Shown piece by piece: positions 27,212 through 37,074 of a stretch of DNA of 64,000 nt. Origin of the DNA: a bacterium (GTDB lineage Bacteria > Planctomycetota > Planctomycetia > Pirellulales > Pirellulaceae); the NCBI GenBank assembly GCA_016124445.1, contig WGNR01000001.1:62001-126000 (forward strand), written 5' to 3'. The notes beneath the pieces were generated by a model. That model saw only the letters and a program-made list of their open reading frames with translations, did no database searches and was not told where the DNA came from. Position 1 is the first letter of the stretch, and the number at the start of each line of letters is the position of its first letter. The position numbers and the translations under genes are program-made.

Positions 27212-28750
27212 ATGACCGACAGTCATTCGCCGCAAACGATTCCTCCCTTCCCCGATGGCTATCGAGCCGCTGGCATCCTGATGCATTTGACGTCGTTGCC
27301 TAGTCCCTACGGGATTGGAGACTTCGGCCCTAGTGCAATCGATTGGATCGATCTGTTGCACGAGACGGGTCAATCGTGGTGGCAGATGCTTCCGCTGGGG
27401 CCTACCGGCGATGGCAACTCCCCTTACCTGCCCCTGTCTTCGTTTGCCATGAACGAAGTCCTGGTCAGCCCTCAATGGCTGATCGAGGACGGTTTGCTTA
27501 GCCCAGGCGACTGTGAAGTGGACTGGCCAACCGATCACGTTGATTTCGATGGAGTCAACGCCTTCAAGCATCGGATCCTCAACCTTGCCTGGGACCGTTT
27601 TGACCAGGACCAACCGGCCGAGATGTTGATTGAATTCCGCGCGTTTTGCCAGGCGGAAGCGCACTGGTTGGAAGACTACAGCCTGTTTCGTGCACTCAAG
27701 ATCCGATTCGACGGGGCCTATTACCTTGACTGGCCTGCCGAGATCGCAGAACGCCAGCCCGATGCCCTAGCCAAAGCACGCCGAGAGCTTTCCGAGCTGG
27801 TCGAGAAGTATCGCTTCTTCCAATTCCTGATCTATCGCCAAGGAATGCGTGTTCGCAACTACGCCCAGGCCAAAGGAGTTCACCTGATTGGTGACGTCCC
27901 GATCTATGTGGCGGCCGACTCGAGTGACGTCTGGGCAAATCCTTCGCTGTTCTCACTGGATGAACACAAACGTCCAACCTTTGTGGCTGGGGTTCCGCCA
28001 GACTATTTCAGTGCCGTTGGCCAACTCTGGGGCAATCCGGTTTACAACTGGGAAGCACACCGAGAGACCGGCTACCGCTGGTTTATCGAACGATTTCAAT
28101 CTTGCCTGAAATATGTCGATGCCATTCGTCTGGATCACTTCCGAGGTTTCGCCGCTGCCTGGAACGTGCCGGCCGATGCCACCACGGCTGAAAATGGGAC
28201 CTGGGTGACGGGACCGGGCGCTGAATTCTTTGAAGCCACGAAGGCCAAGTTGGGTGGGCTGCCATTTATCGTCGAAGACCTGGGCACGATCACCGAAGAT
28301 GTTTATCAACTGCGTGACCAGTTTCATTTGCCGGGAACGCGGGTAATTCAATTCGCCTTCGATGGACACGAAGACAACCCCTACTTGCCGGAAAACTTCG
28401 TGGCCAATACGACCGTCTACACCGGCACTCACGACAACGCGACGACTCGTCAATGGTATGAAGAACTGCCCGAAGACGTCCGAGAAGGGATCTGGAAGAC
28501 GTTAAATCTACCGCAACAATCAGAGGGTGAAGCAGCTTGGGCCCTGTTGCGGACGGCATGGACATCGAAGGCTGCCCTGGCGATTGCTCCGCTGCAAGAT
28601 GTTTTGAACCTGGATCAAGAGTCGCGAATGAACGTGCCGGGCCAGGCAGATGACAATTGGAAATGGCGATGCCCGCCTGAACTGCTCACCAGCCCTTCTT
28701 TTCCAGCTTTAGCCGACTTGACTCGCGAATCGGGCCGTTGGCCTGCCTGA
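27212..28750 (+). CDS. malQ: 4-alpha-glucanotransferase (amylomaltase)
   Basis: 512 residues, GH77 family, normal length for the compact type. Motifs in order: GILMHLTSLPSPYGIGDFG at the N-terminus, WWQMLPLGPTG, LIGDVPIYVAADSSDVW, the nucleophile segment AIRLDHFRGF, the acid/base region FIVEDLGTIT and GTHDNATTRQWY. The enzyme transfers alpha-1,4-glucan segments between oligosaccharides in glycogen or maltodextrin metabolism. Single gene, 266 bases before pgi; the grouping with pgi and aldolase points to processing of released glucans into glycolysis. The start is the first ATG; the ribosome site is weak (GAAACAGAAAC). Confidence 0.95.
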   Translation: MTDSHSPQTIPPFPDGYRAAGILMHLTSLPSPYGIGDFGPSAIDWIDLLHETGQSWWQMLPLGPTGDGNSPYLPLSSFAMNEVLVSPQWLIEDGLLSPGDCEVDWPTDHVDFDGVNAFKHRILNLAWDRFDQDQPAEMLIEFRAFCQAEAHWLEDYSLFRALKIRFDGAYYLDWPAEIAERQPDALAKARRELSELVEKYRFFQFLIYRQGMRVRNYAQAKGVHLIGDVPIYVAADSSDVWANPSLFSLDEHKRPTFVAGVPPDYFSAVGQLWGNPVYNWEAHRETGYRWFIERFQSCLKYVDAIRLDHFRGFAAAWNVPADATTAENGTWVTGPGAEFFEATKAKLGGLPFIVEDLGTITEDVYQLRDQFHLPGTRVIQFAFDGHEDNPYLPENFVANTTVYTGTHDNATTRQWYEELPEDVREGIWKTLNLPQQSEGEAAWALLRTAWTSKAALAIAPLQDVLNLDQESRMNVPGQADDNWKWRCPPELLTSPSFPALADLTRESGRWPA

Positions 28751-28926
28751 AGTGTCAAACATGCCCACGTCGCCGAGCTAGCTAATTCGCTTGGTGTTTT
28801 TCTATAACGAGTGTTAACAAACCAAAAGGTTGCGGCCAGATCGCCTGGAGGGGTCTGGCTCTCTTGTTGCGCATCGTCACAATAAAGGATGAGGCCCTCG
28901 GCGAGACGCTCTGAGGTTCGTACTCC

Positions 28927-28956
28927 AACAATCGGGCACTAAACAATCGGGCACTA
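28927..28956. repeat. Perfect 15-bp tandem duplication upstream of pgi
   Basis: The unit AACAATCGGGCACTA occurs twice head to tail (28927-28941 and 28942-28956), ending 60 bases before the pgi ATG. It could be a duplicated regulator half-site in the promoter or a recent replication slip. Confidence 0.7.
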
Positions 28957-29016
28957 CATGCCTGCCAGGCACTTGGCCCACGATGGTAAATCGGCATAGT
29001 TGACAAGGAATTCCCA

Positions 29017-30657
29017 ATGACCACGACGAAGACTCCCCTGACGCAAATGAAATCCTGGAAAAGCCTGGCAGATCACTACACGACGATCGGCGACGTCCAC
29101 ATGCGAACACTTTTCGCCGACGACCCAGGCCGCGGCGAACGATTGACGGCCGAAGAGGCGGATCTCTTTTTCGACTACTCGAAGAACCGCGTCAGCGATG
29201 AAACGCTGAAGCTTCTATTCGATCTTGCTGACGAGTCGGGGCTCCGCGAGCGAATCGACGCCATGTTCAGTGGCGAAAAGATCAACATCACCGAAGACCG
29301 GGCTGTCCTTCATATCGCATTGCGGGCCCCGCGCGACGCCAAGATCGAAGTCGATGGAGAAAACATCATCCCTGGCGTTCATGAAGTGCTCAATCGGATG
29401 AGTGCCTTTTCGAAGCGGATTCGCAGCGGCGAGTGGAAGGGATATACCGGCAAACCGATCAAGAACATCGTCAACATCGGTATCGGCGGTTCTGACCTCG
29501 GGCCGGTCATGGCTTACGAAGCGCTAAAGCACTTCAGCGAGCGCACGCTGACGTTCCGATTTATCTCCAACGTCGACGGAACCGACTTCGCGGAAGCGGT
29601 TCACGATCTTGACCCGACCGAAACACTGTTCATCGTTGCTTCCAAAACGTTCACGACCCTTGAAACGATGACCAACGCCAATACGGCCCGCAACTGGCTG
29701 TTGGGCGCGCTCGACAATGCGGAAGACTCGATCGCCAAGCATTTCGTGGCGGTCTCGACCAATGCCGAAAAGGTTTCAGAGTTTGGAATCGACACTGCCA
29801 ATATGTTTGGCTTCTGGGACTGGGTCGGCGGTCGCTATTCGATGGACTCGGCGATCGGCCTTTCGACGATGTTGGCCATCGGCCCGGAAAACTTTCTGGA
29901 GATGCTGGACGGCTTCCATCGCATGGACGAGCACTTCCGTACTGCTCCATGGGATAAGAACCTGCCGGTGCTGATGGCCCTGCTGTCGGTCTGGTACGGC
30001 AATTTCTTTGGGGCCGAAACGGTCGCTGTGTTACCTTACGAACAATACTTGAAGCGATTCCCCGCTTACCTGCAGCAGTTAACGATGGAAAGCAATGGCA
30101 AGTACATCACGCTCAACGGATCTCCGGTCGACTATTCGACCGGCGCGATCTATTTCGGCGAGCCTGGAACCAATGGCCAGCACTCGTTCTACCAGCTTAT
30201 CCACCAGGGAACGCGTTTGATCCCGTGCGACTTCATCGCGTTCGGCAAGTCGCTCAATCCGCTGGGCAGCCATCAAGACATGCTGGTTGCCAACGTGTTC
30301 GCCCAATCGGAAGCATTGGCCTTTGGCAAGACCGAAGATCAGGTCAAAGCGGAAGGCACGCCTGACTGGCTCGTTCCGCATCGGGTGTTCGAGGGCAATC
30401 GTCCGTCCAACACCATCCTCGCCGACGAGCTATCGCCATCGGTGCTGGGTCAATTGATCGCGTTGTACGAACACTGCGTCTTCGCTCAGGGAACCATCTG
30501 GCAAATCAACTCGTTCGATCAATGGGGCGTCGAACTTGGCAAGCAACTGGCCAAGCAGATCATCCCCGAATTGGAATCGGACGATCTCCCGGAACTAAAG
30601 CACGACAGTTCCACTAACAATTTGATCCGTCGATACCGAGCCGCAAAGGAGAAGTAA
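29017..30657 (+). CDS. pgi: Glucose-6-phosphate isomerase
   Basis: 546 residues, matching the long bacterial/eukaryotic PGI type. Interconverts glucose 6-phosphate and fructose 6-phosphate. Key segments: [21 protein letters not shown] (substrate binding), [15 protein letters not shown], the PGI signature region [22 protein letters not shown] with the catalytic histidine, and the C-terminal [15 protein letters not shown] with the catalytic lysine. ATG with AAGGAA upstream. The class I aldolase follows after 2 bases, so the two are cotranscribed. Confidence 0.97.
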   Translation: MTTTKTPLTQMKSWKSLADHYTTIGDVHMRTLFADDPGRGERLTAEEADLFFDYSKNRVSDETLKLLFDLADESGLRERIDAMFSGEKINITEDRAVLHIALRAPRDAKIEVDGENIIPGVHEVLNRMSAFSKRIRSGEWKGYTGKPIKNIVNIGIGGSDLGPVMAYEALKHFSERTLTFRFISNVDGTDFAEAVHDLDPTETLFIVASKTFTTLETMTNANTARNWLLGALDNAEDSIAKHFVAVSTNAEKVSEFGIDTANMFGFWDWVGGRYSMDSAIGLSTMLAIGPENFLEMLDGFHRMDEHFRTAPWDKNLPVLMALLSVWYGNFFGAETVAVLPYEQYLKRFPAYLQQLTMESNGKYITLNGSPVDYSTGAIYFGEPGTNGQHSFYQLIHQGTRLIPCDFIAFGKSLNPLGSHQDMLVANVFAQSEALAFGKTEDQVKAEGTPDWLVPHRVFEGNRPSNTILADELSPSVLGQLIALYEHCVFAQGTIWQINSFDQWGVELGKQLAKQIIPELESDDLPELKHDSSTNNLIRRYRAAKEK

Positions 30658-30659
30658 AG

Positions 30660-31562
30660 ATGTCCCCCATCGACCCCACTGATCCGCGTTTCCAAAAGAT
30701 CAAAACGGCCCCCGGATTCATCGCAGCCCTCGACCAAAGTGGCGGAAGTACTCCTAAAGCGCTTCGCGCTTATGGCATCAGCGATGACGAATGGTCCGGC
30801 GATGAGCAGATGTTCGACCTGGTTCACAAGATGCGAACACGCGTCATGACGAGCCCTGGTTTCAACGGCGATCGAATTCTGGCGGCCATCTTGTTCGAGA
30901 ACACGATGGATCGCGAGGTCGAAGGGCAACCAACTGCCGACTACCTGTGGAACGTCAAGCAAGTCGTTCCGATTTTGAAAGTCGACAAGGGGCTCGCCCC
31001 GGAGGCAAACGGCGTCCAGCTGATGAAGCCGATGCCTGGGCTCGAAGCCTTGCTCGAAAAGGCAAACAGCAAGAACATCTTTGGAACCAAGATGCGTTCG
31101 GTCATCAAACAGGCCGACGCTGCCGGCATTCAAGCAATCGTTGCCCAGCAGTTCGACCAGGCCAAACAGATCATTGCAGCCGGGCTAGTCCCGATCATCG
31201 AGCCAGAAATCGACATCCATTGCCCACAAAAAGGCCAGGCTGAGCAAATACTAAAAGAAGGTCTGGCAGAAATGCTCGACGAAGTGCAAGACGATGCCTA
31301 TGTCATCTTCAAACTGACCATCCCCGATGTCGATGACTTCTACGCAGACTTCGTAAAGCACCCTCGCGTCTTGAAGGTAGTTGCCCTTTCGGGCGGTTAT
31401 ACCCGCGTAGAAGGCGTGGAAAAGCTGGCCCGAAACCATGGGGTCGTCGCCAGTTTTTCCCGGGCACTTTTGGAAGGCCTGTCCGCCGAACAAACTGACG
31501 AGCAGTTCAATGCCATGCTTGATCAGTCGATTCAAAGCATCTTTGACGCCTCGATGACTTGA
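30660..31562 (+). CDS. fda: Class I fructose-bisphosphate aldolase
   Basis: 300 residues, beginning with FQKIKTAPGFIAALDQSGGSTPKAL, the signature of the class I aldolase type also found in staphylococci. Schiff-base chemistry is supported by conserved lysines, including the one in VIFKLTIPD. It cleaves fructose 1,6-bisphosphate to two triose phosphates without a metal. Start is the ATG 2 bases after the pgi stop, with AAGGAG at the pgi end. An A/T-rich inverted repeat (TTTTTCGT at 31579 with ACGAAAAA at 31604) beyond the stop may end the transcript. Confidence 0.94.
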   Translation: MSPIDPTDPRFQKIKTAPGFIAALDQSGGSTPKALRAYGISDDEWSGDEQMFDLVHKMRTRVMTSPGFNGDRILAAILFENTMDREVEGQPTADYLWNVKQVVPILKVDKGLAPEANGVQLMKPMPGLEALLEKANSKNIFGTKMRSVIKQADAAGIQAIVAQQFDQAKQIIAAGLVPIIEPEIDIHCPQKGQAEQILKEGLAEMLDEVQDDAYVIFKLTIPDVDDFYADFVKHPRVLKVVALSGGYTRVEGVEKLARNHGVVASFSRALLEGLSAEQTDEQFNAMLDQSIQSIFDASMT

Positions 31563-31830
31563 AGCCTTGAGACGCCCCTTTTTCGTTTCGCCCTTCGAAA
31601 ATCACGAAAAAATCAGTTTGCCACCAACATTTGTGGCAATTTAGAATCGAATCAAACAGTGTGGATCCAACCCGGGTTATACTGGGATTTCGCACGAACT
31701 GCTGGCGGCACGTCCTCTCTAAAACCCAGTGCCCTGGCTCTTGGATTATTCACTGCCGAGGAACCTATGCCTTGGTGCCTACTCAACTTCCGGCACCAAC
31801 GGCTCTGGCTTTCCTAGCGGAGTCGAAGCA

Positions 31831-33303
31831 TTGATTCGAATTGAGATTAAGAAGGGCCCGATGGAGGGCCAGGTATTTGAATTCGAGGGGCACGACATCT
31901 TTCTGTTCGGCCGTGACGAGCAGCATTGCCATGCCTCGATCCAAGAGGATCCGTTCGTTTCGCGGCACCATTTCCTGATGGAGGTGAATCCACCTTTTTC
32001 TCGATTGTGCGACCTAGGCAGCCGCAACGGCACATTCGTCAACGGGAAGAAACATGGCGGTCGGGTTACGTTCGCCAAACTGGAAAGCGAAGGCAAAGTC
32101 GGTCCCCCGGTAGTCGACCTTTGTCATGGAGACGTAATCACAGCCGGCAAGACCGTGTTTCAGATCTTCCTGGAACAAAAGAAACCCGTTACGGCCACGA
32201 TGGTCTTCGATCGCTTTCCAGAGGACGAAAGCGATTCGCCTGAGCCAACCGGAGACATTCGACGCACCATTACTGAATTGCCGCCACCAGATCTGTCTCA
32301 GAATATCGGGCGTCAGACTATACAAGAGATTGACGAGATCGCTCAGGTCGCTGGGCGTGCAACGATGGTCGAAGGATCAGGAAGTGGAGCCTTTGGCAGC
32401 CAGGTCGGACAGACCGGCACGACTGACCAGGTAGCTTCCGAACGTAGGCCGGGTGAGTTCCCGGTACTGGATGGCTATAAGTTCCAGGAGTTTCTCGGGG
32501 CCGGCGGCATCGGCGAAGTTTACCTGGCACATCGATCCATTGATAACAGCCCGGTCGCCGTTAAATTCCTGCGTTCCCGAATCAGCGTTACGCGGCAAGC
32601 CCGGACCGATTTCCTGAAAGGAAAGTCGATCAGCGGGCGACTTCGGCACCGCAATATCGTTCAATCGTACGGAGCAGGAATCGTCGGCAACGAATTCTAT
32701 TTCATCAACGAGTATTGCGACGGCGGCCCCCTGGCAAAACTGTTTCGTGAGAGAAAGTCCAACATCCAGGCGAAGCATATCGCCGTTTCGCTTTACCTTT
32801 TACTCGATGGGTTGGCGTTCGCCCACGAAAAAGGGCTGGTGCATCGCGATCTGAAACCATCGAATCTGCTTGCGGCCAAGCGAAATAATCGCTGGATCCC
32901 GAAGATCTCTGACTTTGGCTTGAACAAGGACTTCGAGAAAGCAGGCTTCTCTGGGTTAACCACCACCGGCACAAATTCCGGCAGCCTTCCTTACATGCCG
33001 CGCGAAGTGCTGACCGATTACAAATACGTCAATCCTGCGAGTGATGTCTTCAGCCTGGCAGCCAGTTTTTACCGCATGATCACCGGGCGGTATCCGCGAG
33101 GCGACCAAAAGGGGAGCGATTCGCTGGCGTTGATTTTGAACGGAGAAGTGCAGCCACTGAGGAATCATTTCCCAGGCTTCCATTCTGGTTTAGCCGACGT
33201 GCTGGATACGTCACTGCAGACAGAATGTTGCGAGCGATATCCCAACGCGCGTGAAATGCAAAATGCACTCCGGGTCGTTATGAACAAGGAAGGATGGTTG
33301 TAG
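31831..33303 (+). CDS. FHA domain-containing Ser/Thr protein kinase
   Basis: 490 residues if the TTG at 31831 (GGAG upstream) is the start; a GTG at 31729 and an ATG at 31861 are alternatives. FHA phosphothreonine-binding domain near the N-terminus (FLFGRDEQHCHASI, VSRHHFLMEV, DLGSRNGTFVNG), a linker of about 120 residues, then a Hanks-type kinase: LGAGGIGEVYLA glycine loop, AVKFLR lysine, GLVHRDLKPSNLL catalytic loop, DFGLN, and SDVFSLAASFYRMITG. No transmembrane helix or extracellular sensor, so a cytoplasmic kinase probably directed to phosphorylated partners by the FHA domain. A second FHA protein follows 6 bases later. Confidence 0.9.
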   Translation: MIRIEIKKGPMEGQVFEFEGHDIFLFGRDEQHCHASIQEDPFVSRHHFLMEVNPPFSRLCDLGSRNGTFVNGKKHGGRVTFAKLESEGKVGPPVVDLCHGDVITAGKTVFQIFLEQKKPVTATMVFDRFPEDESDSPEPTGDIRRTITELPPPDLSQNIGRQTIQEIDEIAQVAGRATMVEGSGSGAFGSQVGQTGTTDQVASERRPGEFPVLDGYKFQEFLGAGGIGEVYLAHRSIDNSPVAVKFLRSRISVTRQARTDFLKGKSISGRLRHRNIVQSYGAGIVGNEFYFINEYCDGGPLAKLFRERKSNIQAKHIAVSLYLLLDGLAFAHEKGLVHRDLKPSNLLAAKRNNRWIPKISDFGLNKDFEKAGFSGLTTTGTNSGSLPYMPREVLTDYKYVNPASDVFSLAASFYRMITGRYPRGDQKGSDSLALILNGEVQPLRNHFPGFHSGLADVLDTSLQTECCERYPNAREMQNALRVVMNKEGWL

Positions 33304-33309
33304 GCGAGG

Positions 33310-33732
33310 ATGGGATCGAAAAAGATCTGGATCGTAGGTGCCCGCGACACGTGCGATATCGTGGTCGATCAGCCAACCGTATCGGGGGAACATTGCAGGC
33401 TTGAATTAGTGGACGACGAACTGTTCGTCGAGGATCTTCAGTCGACCAATGGAACATTCGTCAACGGCGAGAGAATCTTCCGTAAGAAACAAATCCACCG
33501 CGATGCGTTAGTCACTCTCGGCAAAAGCGTTACCTTGCCGATGCCGGCACAACTGACCCAGCCATCGCCTCCCTCTCCTTCACCAAGACCAGCGCCACCA
33601 CCGATTCCGCCTCCTACACCAGAGGAAGCTCCGTTTCCAGCGAAGCTCTTGATCGTCAGCGGCATTGGCGTGACCGTTCTACTGCTGCTGATCCTGTTCA
33701 TCATCATGGCCTACGGCGGCGGAGCCAATTGA
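33310..33732 (+). CDS. Tail-anchored FHA domain protein
   Basis: 140 residues. FHA domain at residues about 5-75 (WIVGARDTCDIVV, VSGEHCRLELVDDELFVEDLQSTNGTFVNG), a proline-rich linker (about 83-108, PSPPSPSPRPAPPPIPPP), and a single C-terminal transmembrane helix (about 113-135). This layout puts a phosphothreonine reader on the cytoplasmic face of the membrane. Six bases after an FHA-kinase gene, it is a likely substrate or docking partner of that kinase. No known family name beyond FHA. Confidence 0.85.
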   Translation: MGSKKIWIVGARDTCDIVVDQPTVSGEHCRLELVDDELFVEDLQSTNGTFVNGERIFRKKQIHRDALVTLGKSVTLPMPAQLTQPSPPSPSPRPAPPPIPPPTPEEAPFPAKLLIVSGIGVTVLLLLILFIIMAYGGGAN

Positions 33733-33741
33733 AGGCGGGCG

Positions 33742-36054
33742 TCAGTCGATCTCGGTCTCTGAACCAGACGGATTCGTCGGCTGGTCTTCCACCGCTGGCT
33801 TTTTGGTAAAGCAGAGCAAGATCGCCGGCAGAATGAACAGGTCGCAAAGCAATGCGACCATCAGCAACGTGAACATTAACCACGCGAACCGGGCAATCGG
33901 CGTAAAGGGACTCAGCGCGAAGACAAGCAAGCCAAGCGAACAGATCAGGGAAGTTTGTGTCATGGCGACGCCGCAATGCTCGTAAGCGAGACACGTTGCT
34001 TCCAACCGCGTCCTACCGGCCTGTAGGCCGCGTTTAAACCAGCTGATGAAGTGCAGCGAGTCGTCCACGGCGATCCCCAGTGCCGCGCTGGCGGTAAGCA
34101 GCGAACCGATTTCGACACTCAGCCCCAAAAATCCCATCGTGCCGAATGCCAGTAGCGGCGGCAGGACATTGGGAATCATGCTGAACAATCCTGTCAGCAT
34201 GTTCCGCAACAAGATCATCATGATGATCGCAATCATCACAAAGGCCAGACCAAAGCTCTTGATCAAGTCTTTCAACATTTCGCTCTGAGCTTTGAAAATC
34301 AGCGGAACGGAGCCTGAGTAGATCGGCTTGGCATTGGGCATATCGGCAGTTGCCTCGCCGACCGCCTTGCGAACGCGCTGCATCAGCGCCCCATAGTCGA
34401 GCCGATCTCCGGCGTGTACTCGGGCGCTGATTCGCCACAATTCGTCGACGTCTCCCTCTTGGCTGTCGCTATCGTCCCCAGACTTCTCGACTGGTTCGAT
34501 TCGCAAGTAGTTCATATCGACGTAGTTCTCAAGACGTCCCGCGAGCATCTTTCGCAGCGCGGCTCGCTTCAGAGTTGCCTGCAATCCTCTTTGGTCGGCA
34601 GGCGGAATCACCGGCGCGAAAGTCGCCGCGGAAAGCGTTGCTGAAACGCCGTCGACGTTTTGCATCGCCTGCTGAACCTTCTCGACCATCCTGAATCGTT
34701 CGTCGGTTTTGATTTCTTGCGGATGGTTGATTCTCAGAACCACTTCGATCGGGATCAGCGGCCCGACGTTTTCTTCGAGCCAGTCGTAATCCTGAATGAT
34801 CGGCGCATCTGCCCAAAATAAATCGTGTAGCTGGGCAGAGGTCTTGATTCTCTGCACGCCCATCAGGCAGATACCGCAAAGGATTACCGATCCGATCGTG
34901 ATCGGCCAGCGCAGGCGGGAAATGCCGCCAGCCAGGTGTGCCCAAACAGAATGCAGCCACGGTAGCCCCTGGTTCCTGCGATGCCACCATGGCGGATCGA
35001 TTGGAATCTTATACATCGAGGCGGGTGCCCAGATTAAAAGAACCACCGATGCCGCCAACACCGAGACGGCCGCGTAGGTACCAAAGTTTGTCACTGGGCG
35101 TATCTGGCTGACCGTCAATGAAATCATGCCCACGGCAGTGGTCCCTGCGGAAAGCAGGCAGGGAACCATCGCCGCTTTCAATGCCCAGGCAACCGATTCT
35201 TTCGCGGAACGTTCGGCCAAAGACTCTCGATAGTAATTCAACAAGTGAACGCCGGATGAAATGCCGAGCACGTAGGTCAGATTGGCAGCCAACGTCAGCA
35301 CCGAATCGACCGGCTGTCCGCTGAAATACATGATCGCGGTGCTTAACTGTTCGCAGAAAAATGCGATCAGGAACACGAGCAGCGTCGCGCGAAAGCTGCG
35401 GAATCCGATTCCCATGATGAGGATACAGACGGCGAACGAACCAAGGTTCAATTCCGCGAGAGATTCTTTGCTCGCCTTATCAATCGCCACGCCGTCCAGC
35501 GTCGTTCCGGCCATGATCAGGGCGTCTCGCCCAAGTCCATCAACCTTGTCGGCCGCGACAAACGCATACTCGACGGCCGCGGCTCGATCTTCTTCGCCTT
35601 GAGGAGAAACCACCGCCACGACGCAGGTCTGTTGATGATCTGGTCCGATGAGCCAACCGGTTAGTCTGTCTAGAGCGACCGACTTTGGCACGTCGAGCGG
35701 TTCACTGGTAAGAGACTTCAAAGCTTCTTGGCCGGTAACCACCTGACCGAACCAATGAACCTGTTTCCCGTGGTATTCATCGGTCTCTTCCAAGGCGGCG
35801 GCATATTGGGCGACGCGGGGATCGTCGAGCGTGCATCCTTTCCAGCTGACCATCAAAAGTTCGTCGGTGCCGAATTGGCCGTGAAACCAAATCAGCCGCT
35901 GCGTCTCCTCGAATGTTGGAGGCAGCCAGTCTTCGACGCGATTCTTGATGCTATCCCACGCACCTTTGGTCCCGTAGAGAACGATAGGGGTCACAGCGAG
36001 AAAAAAAGCGAGGATGAACCAACCGTATCGGTCCTGCCAAGAGGTAGAAGCCAT
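33742..36054 (-). CDS. MMPL/RND-family membrane transporter
   Basis: 770 residues from the ATG at 36054 (a TTG eight codons upstream is also in frame). One N-terminal helix, a large extracytoplasmic loop, five helices, then a repeat of the same arrangement: the 12-helix RND/MMPL layout. The second half has the typical ASAALGIAVDDSLHFISWFKRG with the acidic residues of the proton relay, and the first half a corresponding YVLGISSGVHLLNYY. MMPL proteins export lipids or hydrophobic compounds, while hopanoid-type relatives move lipids to the outer membrane. The substrate is not known; the lipid/polyketide cluster is 1.4 kb away but read from the other strand. Confidence 0.87.
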   Translation of the reverse strand: MASTSWQDRYGWFILAFFLAVTPIVLYGTKGAWDSIKNRVEDWLPPTFEETQRLIWFHGQFGTDELLMVSWKGCTLDDPRVAQYAAALEETDEYHGKQVHWFGQVVTGQEALKSLTSEPLDVPKSVALDRLTGWLIGPDHQQTCVVAVVSPQGEEDRAAAVEYAFVAADKVDGLGRDALIMAGTTLDGVAIDKASKESLAELNLGSFAVCILIMGIGFRSFRATLLVFLIAFFCEQLSTAIMYFSGQPVDSVLTLAANLTYVLGISSGVHLLNYYRESLAERSAKESVAWALKAAMVPCLLSAGTTAVGMISLTVSQIRPVTNFGTYAAVSVLAASVVLLIWAPASMYKIPIDPPWWHRRNQGLPWLHSVWAHLAGGISRLRWPITIGSVILCGICLMGVQRIKTSAQLHDLFWADAPIIQDYDWLEENVGPLIPIEVVLRINHPQEIKTDERFRMVEKVQQAMQNVDGVSATLSAATFAPVIPPADQRGLQATLKRAALRKMLAGRLENYVDMNYLRIEPVEKSGDDSDSQEGDVDELWRISARVHAGDRLDYGALMQRVRKAVGEATADMPNAKPIYSGSVPLIFKAQSEMLKDLIKSFGLAFVMIAIIMMILLRNMLTGLFSMIPNVLPPLLAFGTMGFLGLSVEIGSLLTASAALGIAVDDSLHFISWFKRGLQAGRTRLEATCLAYEHCGVAMTQTSLICSLGLLVFALSPFTPIARFAWLMFTLLMVALLCDLFILPAILLCFTKKPAVEDQPTNPSGSETEID

Positions 36055-36213
36055 TGCGAGCAAACCAAGGTGAATCAACGATAGCCGCCATTACAGCCAA
36101 GCAAACCATTTGGCTGAAATCGAAGATTGAGAATAACACATGCATACTGCTTCAAATAGGATGGCTAATGAAGACGACAACCACCTATTCACCCTGATTT
36201 CTCGCTACAAATC

Positions 36214-37074
36214 ATGATTCAAGCAGGCAAATGGCGCATCGATATCGTTTCAGGAGGTCGATTTCTCCATGATGGCGGCGTTTTGTATGGGATCGTCCCC
36301 CAATCGATTTGGAAGAACGTCCAACAGCCTGACGCTCAAAACCTGGTCCCCCTGGCGATGAATTGCCTTCTGGCCCGGGACGGTCAAAACTGCATCCTGG
36401 TCGATACTGGGCATGGCTCGAAGCTCTCGCCGCTGGACCGTAAGTCGCACGGGCTGTTTCCGGGATGGCCACTATTGGACGAGTTGGCCAAATTGGACGT
36501 TGCTCCCAAGGACGTCAACTACGTCATCCTGAGCCACCTGCACTGGGACCACAGCGGAGGCGCCACCTCAAGGGTCAACCAGGAGTTGGTCGCGACGTTT
36601 CCATCGGCGAAGTACGTCATCAATCGGCAAGAGTGGCAAGATGCCATTTCGGGCCAGTCAGAACTCTCTGGCGGATACGTTCCGGACGACTTCCAGCCAC
36701 TCGAGCAGATGGGGCAATTGCAGCTTGTCGAACACCTGGAAGAGGTGCTTCCGGGGGTTCAGGTACTGCAAACCGGGGGGCACACGCGAGGACATCAGGC
36801 CGTATTGGTCCAAAACAGCGGCGAAGGCGTGATTTTTCTCGGCGATATCGGCCCGACAGCGGCCCATATTCGGCGTCTTTGGTGCACCTCCTATGACCTG
36901 GATTTGATCAGGACCCGCCAAGCGAAGGGGGAACTCTTTCGATATGCGGCCGACAACAACTTCTGGGTCGTCTGGAATCACGATCCAGAGGTGCTCGCGA
37001 GCCGAATTCAGCTCCACCCCAAACGCGAATTTCAGGTGGTCTCGCCGCTCGGATCGTCACATTTTTTTGGGTGA
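36214..37074 (+). CDS. Metallo-beta-lactamase-fold hydrolase
   Basis: 286 residues. The zinc-binding signature HLHWDH lies at 108-113 (SHLHWDHSGG), with further ligands in GGHTRGHQAV, GDIGPT and WNHDPE. The size, the DH motif and the position of the later histidines match the lactonase branch of the MBL fold (AHL lactonase-like), though planctomycete members have untested substrates. No signal peptide. Divergent from the MMPL gene and ends 444 bases before the synthase, so its link to the lipid cluster is uncertain. Confidence 0.8.
   Translation: MIQAGKWRIDIVSGGRFLHDGGVLYGIVPQSIWKNVQQPDAQNLVPLAMNCLLARDGQNCILVDTGHGSKLSPLDRKSHGLFPGWPLLDELAKLDVAPKDVNYVILSHLHWDHSGGATSRVNQELVATFPSAKYVINRQEWQDAISGQSELSGGYVPDDFQPLEQMGQLQLVEHLEEVLPGVQVLQTGGHTRGHQAVLVQNSGEGVIFLGDIGPTAAHIRRLWCTSYDLDLIRTRQAKGELFRYAADNNFWVVWNHDPEVLASRIQLHPKREFQVVSPLGSSHFFG

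Noticed and set aside
26808..27215. 135-residue plus-strand frame whose stop overlaps the malQ ATG
   Set aside because: TTG start without ribosome site, no motif or plausible family, mixed composition. The ATGA overlap is suggestive but not enough; conservation in relatives would change this.
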